From Candidatus Moranbacteria bacterium RIFOXYA12_FULL_35_19 (GTDB taxonomy: Bacteria; Patescibacteriota; Minisyncoccia; Moranbacterales; UBA2206): DNA of 48,975 nt. A program made the position numbers and the translations under genes. Location: assembly GCA_001784805.1 (NCBI GenBank), contig MFSE01000021.1, positions 68,241 to 117,215 on the forward strand. Reading direction: 5' to 3'. The notes under the pieces were generated by a model, which saw nothing but the letters and a program-made list of their open reading frames with translations, searched no databases and had not been told where the DNA came from. Positions 1 to 8,349 of this stretch are shown piece after piece (the stretch's first letter is position 1; every line of letters begins with the position of its first letter).

Positions 1-1
1 C

Positions 2-901
2 AAAAGAATGCTACAAGATTTAATGAAGAAGGAATTTATCAAGGAGAGTCAAGAAGCAATTATTGCAGATTTGGAAAAATATAATTTAGGAATATTAGTT
101 TTAGTTAGAAAAGACGGCAGTGCTTTGTATGGACTCAAAGATATTCCATTGGCGATTAAAAAATTTAAGGAATATAAAATTGATAAGAGTATTGTCGTGG
201 TGGATATTCGACAGGGACTATATTTCAAACAGATTTTCAAAATATTAGAACTGATCGGATTTAAAAAGAAAATGCAACATATTGGATATGAATTCGTTTC
301 TCTTAAGGGAAGTGAAACAATGTCTTCACGAAAAGGCAATATTATCCCAGCTAAATTTTTGATGGAAAAAATAATGGAAAAAGTACGAGAAAAATTTCCA
401 CAGACTAAAATAGAGAAAGAAATAGGATTAGGAGCTTTGAAATTTTTTATGCTTAAATATAGCGCCCAAACAAACATTGAGTTTGATATGGATGAGGCAG
501 TTAGATTGGACGGAGCAACTGGTCCATATGTGCAATATGCTCACGCGAGAATTTGTAGTATCTTAGAGAGGGCGAAAGAATTTTCCAAGGTTCAACCTTT
601 GGAAATCTCAAGGTTGAACCTTGGGAAATTAACGCACGAAAAAGAATTGAATTTAATCAGAGAACTGAATAAATTTCCGGAATTGATTGAAGAAATTTCA
701 AAAAATTACGAAGTGCATAAATTGCCGTATTATGTGATAAAATTGGCGGATAAATTCCATTCCTTCTATAATGATTGCAAAGTAATAGACGAAGAAAATT
801 TGGAACTTACCAGCGCTAGACTAAACCTCATAAATGCTGTTAGAATAGTATTAGGAGAAGCGCTAAGATTGATGGGAGTGAAGGCGCCAGGAAAGATGTG
901 A
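2..901 (+). CDS. argS: Arginyl-tRNA synthetase, C-terminal part (5' truncated by window edge)
   Basis: ORF 8..901, open to window edge; MSSRKGN signature and DGATGPYVQYAHAR motif, DALR-like C-terminus. Confidence 0.93.
   Translation, partial: KRMLQDLMKKEFIKESQEAIIADLEKYNLGILVLVRKDGSALYGLKDIPLAIKKFKEYKIDKSIVVVDIRQGLYFKQIFKILELIGFKKKMQHIGYEFVSLKGSETMSSRKGNIIPAKFLMEKIMEKVREKFPQTKIEKEIGLGALKFFMLKYSAQTNIEFDMDEAVRLDGATGPYVQYAHARICSILERAKEFSKVQPLEISRLNLGKLTHEKELNLIRELNKFPELIEEISKNYEVHKLPYYVIKLADKFHSFYNDCKVIDEENLELTSARLNLINAVRIVLGEALRLMGVKAPGKM
585..624. repeat. Palindrome in frame inside argS (KVQPLEISRLNLGK)
   Basis: ccaaggttcaacctt (585-599) and aaggttgaaccttgg (610-624), perfect 15-bp arms; same family as the metG element. 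Confidence 0.85.
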
Positions 902-903
902 TT

Positions 904-999
904 CTTTACTAATTACTAATCAAGTACTAATATACTAATTTACTAAAAACATCTATTTCTCTTATTGGTATATTCGTAAAAAATTAGTAATTAGTAAAG
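904..999. repeat. Intergenic palindromic repeat (TACTAAT-type), perfect 17-bp arms
   Basis: ctttactaattactaat (904-920) is the exact reverse complement of attagtaattagtaaag (983-999). Confidence 0.85.
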
Positions 1000-1033
1000 A
1001 AAAAAAGCTAAATTAATTAACTAAGGCAAAACT

Positions 1034-2200
1034 ATGAAGATCGGTATTGACGCTCGAACAATATTAAATCCAGAAAAAGGCGAAGCGATCGGAGTGGGGC
1101 ATTATACCTACCAGCTCATTCGTCATCTTTTGGAAATTGACAAAGAAAACGAATATGTTTTGTTTTTTGATTTTCGCGTGCGGGAAAAAGATATCAAAAA
1201 ATTTGCCCGACCGAATGTGAAGATAAAATTCTATCCGTTTTCGGATTATAAAAAATATTTACCGGGAGCTTACAATGAAATTTTAGGCACGGCGACTCTC
1301 ATGAAAGAAAATTTGGATGTTATCCATTCGACTTCGCCAATGAGTCGCATTCCAATGGGCTACCTTGGAAAAACGATTGTGACAGTCCACGATTTGGCGG
1401 TTTACAAAGTGCCGGAAGTTTTTCCTAAGCTCAAGCGGACGAAAATAAAAGCCAAAACAAGCTTGATGATCGGAAAAGCGGACAAAATAATTGCCGTTTC
1501 AAATTCCACCAAAAAAGATATTGAAAATATTTTCAAATATGATAGCGAAAAAATCAAAGTTATCAATGTTGGTTTTGACAAGCGACTTTTTGAAGAATCA
1601 AAGCTAGCCCGCGAAAAAGTTTTGGAAAAATATGGCATTCCTTTGGATAAAAAGTATATTCTTTTTCTTGGTACAATTGAGCCGATAAAAAATATCACTA
1701 GACTTTTGGAAGCGTTCAAAATTTTCAAAGAAAAATGTCAAAAAACTAAAGGCAAGTGCGAGCACAAACTTATTTTAGCCGGAAAAAATGGCTGGCTCTC
1801 ACAGGAATATAAACAGATAGTGAAAGATCTTGGTTTGATTAAGGATGTAATTTTCACCGGCTATGTGGTGGGTGATGAACTTGTCCCACTTTTCAAAAAC
1901 GCTGATTTTTTCGTGATGCCTTCGCTCTACGAAGGTTTTGGGATGACAGTTTTGGAAGCTTTTGCAACAGGTACGCCGGCGATTGTGTCGAATGTTTCTT
2001 CTATTCCAGAAGTGGCAGGAGACGGGGCTTATCAAATCAATCCGATAAATACCGAAAGTATTGCTGAAGCGATGATAAAATTTGCCATGGACGAAAATTT
2101 GAAAAATGAATTTCGCGAAAAAGGCAAAAAACAAGTGGAGAAATTCAACTGGGAAAAATGCGCGAAAGAAACACTGGAGGTTTATAAAAGTTTTCAGTAA
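1034..2200 (+). CDS. Glycosyltransferase family 1/4 (GT-B)
   Basis: IGVGHYTYQL N-terminus, FLGTIEPIKNITRLLEAF and PSLYEGFGMTVLEAFATGTPAIVSN (GT4 EX7E region). Confidence 0.9.
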   Translation: MKIGIDARTILNPEKGEAIGVGHYTYQLIRHLLEIDKENEYVLFFDFRVREKDIKKFARPNVKIKFYPFSDYKKYLPGAYNEILGTATLMKENLDVIHSTSPMSRIPMGYLGKTIVTVHDLAVYKVPEVFPKLKRTKIKAKTSLMIGKADKIIAVSNSTKKDIENIFKYDSEKIKVINVGFDKRLFEESKLAREKVLEKYGIPLDKKYILFLGTIEPIKNITRLLEAFKIFKEKCQKTKGKCEHKLILAGKNGWLSQEYKQIVKDLGLIKDVIFTGYVVGDELVPLFKNADFFVMPSLYEGFGMTVLEAFATGTPAIVSNVSSIPEVAGDGAYQINPINTESIAEAMIKFAMDENLKNEFREKGKKQVEKFNWEKCAKETLEVYKSFQ

Positions 2201-2205
2201 TTTCC

Positions 2206-2676
2206 CTACAAAAATACAAAATATTACAAAAATACAAAAGTACAAAAAATGGATGAAGATAAAGTTATTTATAAAGAGCTGAGTTATGAAGTAATGGGAT
2301 CGATATTCGAAGTGTTCAAGGAATTAGGATATGGTTTCAAAGAAAGATATTATGAGGATGCCATTGCTAAGGAATTTGAAAACAGAAAAATAAAATTCAA
2401 AAGACAAATACCCTATAAACTAAGATATAAAGGCGAAATAGTCGGAAGTTTTAGATTTGATTTTCTTGTGGAAAATAAAATTATAGTTGAATTAAAAAGA
2501 GGAGACTATTTTTCAAAGAATAATATGACTCAAGTTTTGCAATATTTGAAAGCAGCAAATCTAAAGTTAGGAATTTTGATTAACATAACAAGTGGCGGTG
2601 TGAAATTTAAAAGAATTCTTAATATAAATTAATTTTTGTACATTTGTATTTTTGTACAATTTTTGTAATTTTGTAG
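2206..2676. mobile_element. Palindromic element with ~43-bp TACAAAA-type arms whose loop is the GxxExxY gene
   Basis: Left arm 2206-2248 ctacaaaaatacaaaatattacaaaaatacaaaagtacaaaaa; right arm 2633-2676 reverse-complements to ctacaaaattacaaaaattgtacaaaaatacaaatgtacaaaaa. Confidence 0.65.
2249..2632 (+). CDS. GxxExxY protein (PDDEXK_3-like nuclease family)
   Basis: ELGYGFKERYYEDAI (GxxExxY motif), FRFDFLVENKIIVELKRG (D-Xn-ExK pattern). Confidence 0.88.
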   Translation: MDEDKVIYKELSYEVMGSIFEVFKELGYGFKERYYEDAIAKEFENRKIKFKRQIPYKLRYKGEIVGSFRFDFLVENKIIVELKRGDYFSKNNMTQVLQYLKAANLKLGILINITSGGVKFKRILNIN

Positions 2677-2679
2677 TGT

Positions 2680-5640
2680 ATGTTTAAAAAAGTTGAGGCG
2701 AGGCAAAAATATTCGCAGATGGAAGAAGAGGTAATTAAATTTTGGAGAGAGGATCAGATTTTCGAAAAATCTGTCTCGATGAGGGATAAAAAAGACTCCT
2801 ATGTTTTTTATGATGGACCTCCCTTTATCACAGGAGTTCCGCATTATGGAACACTGCTTTCTTCAATTATTAAAGATATTGTCCCGAGATATTGGACAAT
2901 GAAAGGTAAACGAGTGGAGAGGCGATGGGGTTGGGATTGTCATGGTCTTCCGGCAGAAAATTTGGTGGAGAAAAAATTAGGCATTAAAGATAAAAGGGAT
3001 GTTTCGAAAATTGGATTGGAAAAATATATTGAAACTTGCAGAAACGAGATGGTTCAAGGTGGAAATGAATGGGAAAACACCATTGAAAGAATTGGACGGT
3101 GGGTAGAATTCAAAAATGCTTACAGAACCATGGACAAAGAGTATATGGAAAGTGTTTGGTGGGCTTTCAAAACTTTGCACGAAAAAGGAAAAATTTATGA
3201 AGGCGAAAAAGTCCTGATGTATTGCACTCGCTGTGCTACCCCAATTTCAAAAGCCGAAGTGGCGATGGATAATAGTTATAAGGTTGTCACTGACCCATCG
3301 GTTTATGTGAAATTTAAGTTGGAAGGTGAAGAAAATAAATATTTGTTAGTTTGGACAACTACGCCTTGGACACTAATTTCCAATAGTGCTATTGCGGTGA
3401 ACAAATCAATAAAATATAGCGAGATTGAATATGAAAATGAAATTTTGATTATGGCCGATGCTCTAGTTGAGAAAGCTATGACCAATGAAAAACATGAGCC
3501 ATTAGAATATAAAAAATTAAAAACTTACAGCGGAGAAGAATTGGTTGGCAGGAGTTATGAACCTTTATTTGATATAAATATAAACAAAGATAATGCTTTT
3601 AAGATTTGGCATGCAGATTTTGTGCATGATGAAGAAGGCACGGGAATAGCTCATGAATCACCAGCTTATGGCGAAGAAGATTACGAATTGAGCAAGAAAA
3701 ATAATTTTCCGTGGATAATGTCTACCGATGAAAATGGAATTTATACTTATGGCAGATGGCAGGGCAAAAATATTTGGGAGGTAAACAAAGAAATCGCCAA
3801 AACACTTTTGGCCGAGGACGTTGTTTTCAAAATTAACTACATTGATCATGAATATCCACATTGTCATCGTTGCGCAACTAAGCTAATGTACCGTGCTCAT
3901 CCAAGTTGGTTTATGAATATTGACGGGCAAAAATCAGAAATGCTCTCGCAAAATAAAAACATTAATTGGTTTCCGGAACATTTTAAGGATAAGAGATTTA
4001 AACATACAGTTGAAACCGCCCCCGATTGGAATTTGAGTCGAGATCGTTTTTGGGCTACGCCAATTCCAGTTTGGCGGGGAGAAAAAAGTGATGGCACGAT
4101 GGTGACAAAAGTGGTGGGAAGTTATCAAGAACTCAAAGAACTTTCTGGTGCGGAGCTTCCGGACTATCATTTGCCGTATGTGGATAATATAACTTTCGAA
4201 TTGGATGGAGTGAAAATGAAGCGAGTGGAAAAAGTGATGGATTGTTGGTTTGAATCAGGCTCGATGCCTTTTGCTCAATTTCATTATCCTTTTGAAAATC
4301 GTGAAAAATTTGAAGAAAATTTCCCAGGAGATTTCATCTCGGAATATGTTGGACAAGTCAGAGCGTGGTTTTATTATCTACATGCAATTTCAGTAGGACT
4401 TTTTGGTAAAGAAGCTTTCAAAAATGTAATTGTGACGGGGACAATTGCTGGGGCTGATGGCAAGAAGATGTCAAAATCTTTGGGAAACTATACAGATCCA
4501 AATATTCTTTTTGAAAAATATAGTGCTGATGCGCTTAGATACTTATTTGCTAATTCACCATTACTCAACGGAGAGGATTTTATCTTGACCGACAAAGATG
4601 TTTCGGATATTCAAAGAAAATTAGGAACTCTCTGGCAAAGCTATAGTTTTTTTGTGATGTATGCCAATGTGGATAAATGGATTCCCAAAGAAAATAATGA
4701 AGCACTTCGAGGGGGCAATTTGTTAGACAAATGGATTGTTTCAAAATTGCATGAATTAATTAAAGTGGTGGATGAAAATATGCTTGCTTATGATTTGCCA
4801 AATGCAACAAAGCCAATCATGGATTTTATCGACAATCTCTCCAATTGGTACATTCGCCGAAGCCGAAAGCGATTTTGGAAATCGGAAAATGATGGGGATA
4901 AAAATGAAGCTTATGAAACATTGCATTACGTTTTGATAACTTTAGCAAAATTAATGGCACCGTTTACGCCGTTTATTGCGGAGGAGATTTTTAGGAACTT
5001 GACTTCGAATACCTCACCCCAACCCTCTCCTTATAAAGGAGAGGGAGAAATCACCCCTTCTCCTTTACAAGGAGAGGGTGCCCGTAGGGCGGATGAGGTG
5101 GATTCCGTACATCTAGCTGATTTCCCAATCGCCGATGAAAAATTGATTGATGAAAAATTGAATAAGGAAATGGAAGAAACGAGAAATATTATCACCGAAG
5201 CTTTGCAGTTGCGTGCCAAGGCGGGGATAAAAGTTCGTCAACCTCTATCCGAATTACTAATTACTAATTGCGAATTACGAGCGGAATTTTTAGATATAAT
5301 AAAAGAAGAAGTAAATATTAAACAAATTACACAAGACAAAAATGCGGAGAATATTAAGCTCGATACCAAAATTACCCCCGAACTCAAACTCGAAGGTCAA
5401 GCGCGAGAGGTAATTCGGTTTATCCAAGAGATGCGAAAAGAGGCGGGTTATGAAGTTGACAATCGAATTGAAATAGTTTATAGTGGCAAATCAGAAGTTC
5501 TTGAAAAATTTAATATGCTTATCGCCAAAGAAACTTTGGCTGAAAATATATCGTCTTCCAACGAAATTTCCGAAGCCGATCTCAAAAAAACTTTTGAGAT
5601 GGATGGGGAGAAGTTGGAAATTGGGATTAGGAAAATTTAG
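2680..5640 (+). CDS. ileS: Isoleucyl-tRNA synthetase
   Basis: YDGPPFITGVPHYG (HIGH-type region), WGWDCHGLPAENLVEKKLG, KMSKSLGNYTDP (KMSKS). Confidence 0.96.
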   Translation: MFKKVEARQKYSQMEEEVIKFWREDQIFEKSVSMRDKKDSYVFYDGPPFITGVPHYGTLLSSIIKDIVPRYWTMKGKRVERRWGWDCHGLPAENLVEKKLGIKDKRDVSKIGLEKYIETCRNEMVQGGNEWENTIERIGRWVEFKNAYRTMDKEYMESVWWAFKTLHEKGKIYEGEKVLMYCTRCATPISKAEVAMDNSYKVVTDPSVYVKFKLEGEENKYLLVWTTTPWTLISNSAIAVNKSIKYSEIEYENEILIMADALVEKAMTNEKHEPLEYKKLKTYSGEELVGRSYEPLFDININKDNAFKIWHADFVHDEEGTGIAHESPAYGEEDYELSKKNNFPWIMSTDENGIYTYGRWQGKNIWEVNKEIAKTLLAEDVVFKINYIDHEYPHCHRCATKLMYRAHPSWFMNIDGQKSEMLSQNKNINWFPEHFKDKRFKHTVETAPDWNLSRDRFWATPIPVWRGEKSDGTMVTKVVGSYQELKELSGAELPDYHLPYVDNITFELDGVKMKRVEKVMDCWFESGSMPFAQFHYPFENREKFEENFPGDFISEYVGQVRAWFYYLHAISVGLFGKEAFKNVIVTGTIAGADGKKMSKSLGNYTDPNILFEKYSADALRYLFANSPLLNGEDFILTDKDVSDIQRKLGTLWQSYSFFVMYANVDKWIPKENNEALRGGNLLDKWIVSKLHELIKVVDENMLAYDLPNATKPIMDFIDNLSNWYIRRSRKRFWKSENDGDKNEAYETLHYVLITLAKLMAPFTPFIAEEIFRNLTSNTSPQPSPYKGEGEITPSPLQGEGARRADEVDSVHLADFPIADEKLIDEKLNKEMEETRNIITEALQLRAKAGIKVRQPLSELLITNCELRAEFLDIIKEEVNIKQITQDKNAENIKLDTKITPELKLEGQAREVIRFIQEMRKEAGYEVDNRIEIVYSGKSEVLEKFNMLIAKETLAENISSSNEISEADLKKTFEMDGEKLEIGIRKI
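5011..5103. repeat. Palindromic element inside ileS, in frame (encodes TSPQPSPYKGEGEITPSPLQGEGARRADEVD)
   Basis: acctcaccccaaccctctccttataaaggagaggg...ccttctcctttacaaggagagggtgcccgtagggcggatgaggtg; stem-loops ccctctcc/ggagaggg; related sequence in tgt at 16939. Confidence 0.85.
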
Positions 5641-5655
5641 ACAAGGAGAATAAAA

Positions 5656-5949
5656 ATGACACGAAGAAGATCGTCGCTGGATAATAAATGGAAACAGCAA
5701 CAAAGGCAATATGCTAGCAACATCTTTTTAAGTGATGTTGAAAGCGCTGCGAAGGAAGCTGTAAACCAAGAAGAGACGGAGGAATTAATAAGGGAAAGAG
5801 TTATTGCTATTGGAAAGTTAAAAATTTTCGAAGGAAGTATGATTACTTTACCTTCTGGCAATTCAAGTCGGGTAAGTAGAATTTTGCCAGACTTATTACT
5901 TAGACTTGAAAATTGGGATGAGATTGATCCCTGCAATTTATTAAAATAA
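5656..5949 (+). CDS. Hypothetical protein (97 aa)
   Basis: ORF with upstream aaggag; no family recognised. Confidence 0.55.
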   Translation: MTRRRSSLDNKWKQQQRQYASNIFLSDVESAAKEAVNQEETEELIRERVIAIGKLKIFEGSMITLPSGNSSRVSRILPDLLLRLENWDEIDPCNLLK

Positions 5950-5976
5950 AATAAAAAAATAGAAAGGAGAAATTGG

Positions 5977-6246
5977 ATGACTAATATTCGCAAAATGGTC
6001 GGACTTGCTCTGACTGGGTTGGTTTTTTTAGTATTTATTTTCTCCTTGCCCTCAATTTTAATTTTAGGAGAAAATTTTTTTATTGCGGATCCCATCGGGC
6101 TTGATGAAATTACGGAGTGGTTAAGATTGCCATATCCAAGAACAGTAACTATTTTAGTTTATTGTTTATTTTTCTTGTTGGGCGCTAAATTAGCGCGTAA
6201 GCAAGAAATTAAAAAAATCAAAAATCAAAAAATGGAAAGGAGGTAA
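5977..6246 (+). CDS. Hypothetical small membrane protein (89 aa)
   Basis: RBS aaaggaga upstream; two hydrophobic segments. Confidence 0.6.
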   Translation: MTNIRKMVGLALTGLVFLVFIFSLPSILILGENFFIADPIGLDEITEWLRLPYPRTVTILVYCLFFLLGAKLARKQEIKKIKNQKMERR

Positions 6247-6248
6247 TT

Positions 6249-6404
6249 ATGGAAGTTATTTTGGAAACCATACTTAATATTTGGCCGAATACAATCAAGC
6301 TAATTTTCTCGGACAAGAGGGTAGCTATATCCCTTATCTTTATTAGCTTGGGTTTGCTTGTATTTTTTTCAACCAAGCTTGTAGATAAATTTATGGAGGA
6401 ATAA
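6249..6404 (+). CDS. Hypothetical 51-aa membrane protein (below ORF-track cutoff)
   Basis: ATG preceded by aaaggaggtaatt; MEVILETILNIWPNTIKLIFSDKRVAISLIFISLGLLVFFSTKLVDKFMEE*. Confidence 0.55.
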   Translation: MEVILETILNIWPNTIKLIFSDKRVAISLIFISLGLLVFFSTKLVDKFMEE

Positions 6405-6430
6405 AATGAAAATTTATTTTTTCCTTCAGC

Positions 6431-6470
6431 CGAGCGGTTGTGACGATCTTTCGTTGCAACCGCTTTTTTT
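6431..6470 (+). terminator. Intrinsic terminator
   Basis: agcggttg...caaccgct followed by ttttttt. Confidence 0.7.
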
Positions 6471-6483
6471 CTTGAAAAAAGCT

Positions 6484-6511
6484 TGCCAAAAGGCAAAAAG
6501 TCTGCTATAAT
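6484..6511 (+). promoter_or_regulatory. Sigma70-like promoter with extended -10
   Basis: TTGCCA (6484) - 16 bp - TATAAT (6506), TGC immediately before -10. Confidence 0.55.
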
Positions 6512-6517
6512 GGTTAT

Positions 6518-6588
6518 GTGAGTGGGTAATTAGCCAGTTGGCGAAAGCCCAAAAGCGTTATAAATCGGGTGAAAAGCCCGTTTTTTTT
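6518..6588 (+). ncRNA. Candidate short structured RNA/leader ending in a terminator, upstream of the CAP-domain gene
   Basis: Starts ~7 nt after TATAAT; hairpin segments gggtaa..ggcgaaagccc; terminator cgggtgaaaagcccg + T8. Confidence 0.4.
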
Positions 6589-6591
6589 ATT

Positions 6592-6674
6592 TTACGAAAT
6601 ACGAAATTAACTAAATACGAAAGTACGAAAGGGAGTTTGAATGTTTCGTATTTCGTTCATTTCGTAGTTCGTAA
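6592..6674. repeat. Intergenic palindrome (TACGAAA-type)
   Basis: ttacgaaatacgaaattaactaaatacgaaagtacgaaa ... tttcgtatttcgttcatttcgtagttcgtaa. Confidence 0.8.
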
Positions 6675-6682
6675 ATAATATT

Positions 6683-7483
6683 ATGATTAAGAAACTAAAA
6701 ATAAAATTAATAGAAGAGTCGTTTTTGGAAATCGTGGCGATTGCGATTATGTTTTTTATTTTTGCTGCTCCAATTTTAGCCAGTGAAATTACGCCGGATA
6801 AAGTGATAAAGCTGGTGAACTCGGCTCGCAGTCAAGAAGGCTTGGAACCGTTGGCTCAAAATGAAACTCTAACACAAATCGCCAAGGACAAGTTGAATGA
6901 TATGATTGAGCATAATTATTTTGCCCACACTTCGCCAAGCGGAAAAACTCCTTGGAGTTGGTTTGTCAAAGAAAAATATGATTACCAATACGCCGGAGAA
7001 AATTTGGCGATTAATTTTACTTCGGCCGAAGATCAACAAAAAGCTTGGATGAAAAGCCAAACGCATAGAAAAAATATTCTCAATTCTAATTACAAAGAGA
7101 TTGGTGTAGCTTTTGGCGCAGGGGAAATTGACGGGCAAATGTCGCTTATCACTGTTCAAGAATTCGGTACCAGAGTGGCAATGGTGGATATTCCTAAGGA
7201 TGGAAAAAACTTTTTGATGCAAGAAGGCAAGGATTTATTGGAAGAGGGAACTAGAATATTGCCTCAAGTGCTGGCAGTCAAAACTCAATCTCCGCAAAAA
7301 AATAAAACAGATAGCGAACCGAGCATAAAAATTGATCCAGCGAAAATCTGGCCGAGCGTATCAGAAGCTTTATCCTTGGTTGCCTTGCTACTATTTTTGG
7401 GATCACTAGTTATTTTGCCAATTTCTTTTCTGGCAGTGGCCTGCGACAAGATCTATATATTATATGAAACAAAAAGAATTTAA
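6683..7483 (+). CDS. CAP/SCP-domain (YkwD-like) membrane-associated protein
   Basis: VNSARSQEGLEPLAQNETLTQIAKDKLNDMIEHNYFAHTSPSG, AGENLA, SQTHRKNILNSNYKEIGVA; N- and C-terminal TM segments. Confidence 0.87.
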   Translation: MIKKLKIKLIEESFLEIVAIAIMFFIFAAPILASEITPDKVIKLVNSARSQEGLEPLAQNETLTQIAKDKLNDMIEHNYFAHTSPSGKTPWSWFVKEKYDYQYAGENLAINFTSAEDQQKAWMKSQTHRKNILNSNYKEIGVAFGAGEIDGQMSLITVQEFGTRVAMVDIPKDGKNFLMQEGKDLLEEGTRILPQVLAVKTQSPQKNKTDSEPSIKIDPAKIWPSVSEALSLVALLLFLGSLVILPISFLAVACDKIYILYETKRI

Positions 7484-7570
7484 ATAGAGAGTAAAATAAA
7501 ATAAAGGGGATAAAAGCCGAAAGGCTAAAAAAACAAGAAGGCAAGATTCCTTGCTTTACCCGAAAAATTT

Positions 7571-7858
7571 ATCCCCCCTCACTTTATTTTATGTACTATG
7601 TCTACTTATTAAAAAGTATAAAAACAGGAAAACATTATATTGGATGCACAAGCGATCTAAGAAGAAGATTCGCAGAGCATAATAATGGAAAAAGTTTTTA
7701 TACTAAGGATAAAAGACCATGGGAATTAAGATATTATGAAGCTTTTTATTCTCAAGAGGATGCTTTTAGTAGAGAAAAACAATTAAAGAAAAATAAAAGC
7801 GGGTATAGAGAATTAAAAAGAAGATTAGAAAAAAGCTTAAAATAAAGTGAGGGGGGAT
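7571..7858. mobile_element. Palindromic element with perfect 20-bp terminal inverted repeats whose loop is the GIY-YIG gene
   Basis: atcccccctcactttatttt (7571-7590) and aaaataaagtgaggggggat (7839-7858) are exact reverse complements. Confidence 0.7.
7591..7845 (+). CDS. GIY-YIG nuclease family protein
   Basis: MYYVYLLKSIKTGKHYIGCTSDLRRRFAEHNNGK...FSREKQLKK. Confidence 0.93.
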   Translation: MYYVYLLKSIKTGKHYIGCTSDLRRRFAEHNNGKSFYTKDKRPWELRYYEAFYSQEDAFSREKQLKKNKSGYRELKRRLEKSLK

Positions 7859-7886
7859 GAACGGGAAACAAAAACAAAAACAAAAA

Positions 7887-7912
7887 ACTCCACCAATTTG
7901 GTGGGTTTTTTA
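7887..7912 (+). terminator. Intrinsic terminator
   Basis: ccaccaatttggtgg followed by gttttttattt. Confidence 0.7.
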
Positions 7913-8130
7913 TTTTACAAAAAATTATCAAACCACAAATTTTGCTTTTGTCAAGCCAAATTCGCCAGTTGACGGAGGATAACTTTCTCTTGACATAAAT
8001 TTGGTATTTGGTAGTATTAAATTAAGAAGGAAATAAAAAACAATAGAATAAAAAATCTTGACAAGGAGGGTTGTCGAGATAGGGTGAATATGCAAGCATT
8101 TTTTTGGGTGAAAAAAATTGTTTCATTTTT

Positions 8131-8187
8131 CAAAAGCCAATCATTGGTTGTTATTGAGTTATAGCAATCAGCGATTGGCTTTTTTTG
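8131..8187 (+). terminator. Long hairpin / intrinsic terminator
   Basis: agccaatcattggttgttat...atagcaatcagcgattggct then ttttttt. Confidence 0.65.
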
Positions 8188-8207
8188 TATTTAAAAATTG
8201 AATATGG

Positions 8208-8266
8208 TAGGGGGTTCAATTTATTGAACCTGAAATAATTTGGGGTTTGATAAATCAAGCCCCTAC
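8208..8266. repeat. Compound palindromic repeat (gtaggggg..cccctac)
   Basis: gtagggggttcaatttattgaacctgaaataatttggggtttgataaatcaagcccctac, with inner palindromes ggttcaatttattgaacc and tttgataaatcaa. Confidence 0.7.
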
Positions 8267-8349
8267 GAAAAAGCCAATCAGGTCGAGGGTGTCGGACTAC
8301 CCAAAGTGTCCAAAATTAATTAGTCTAATAAATTTAATTTAAAACAATT

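Noticed and set aside
5250-5285. gaattactaattactaattgcgaattacga in ileS as another in-frame repeat insertion
   Set aside because: Word composition is suspicious, but the encoded length (SELLITNCELRAEF) fits normal IleS spacing; not enough support for an insertion.
6592-6674. Possible CRISPR-like short repeats (TACGAAA words)
   Set aside because: Irregular spacing, no spacers, mirror symmetry; a palindromic repeat. The same applies to 36523-36607 and 20672-20740.
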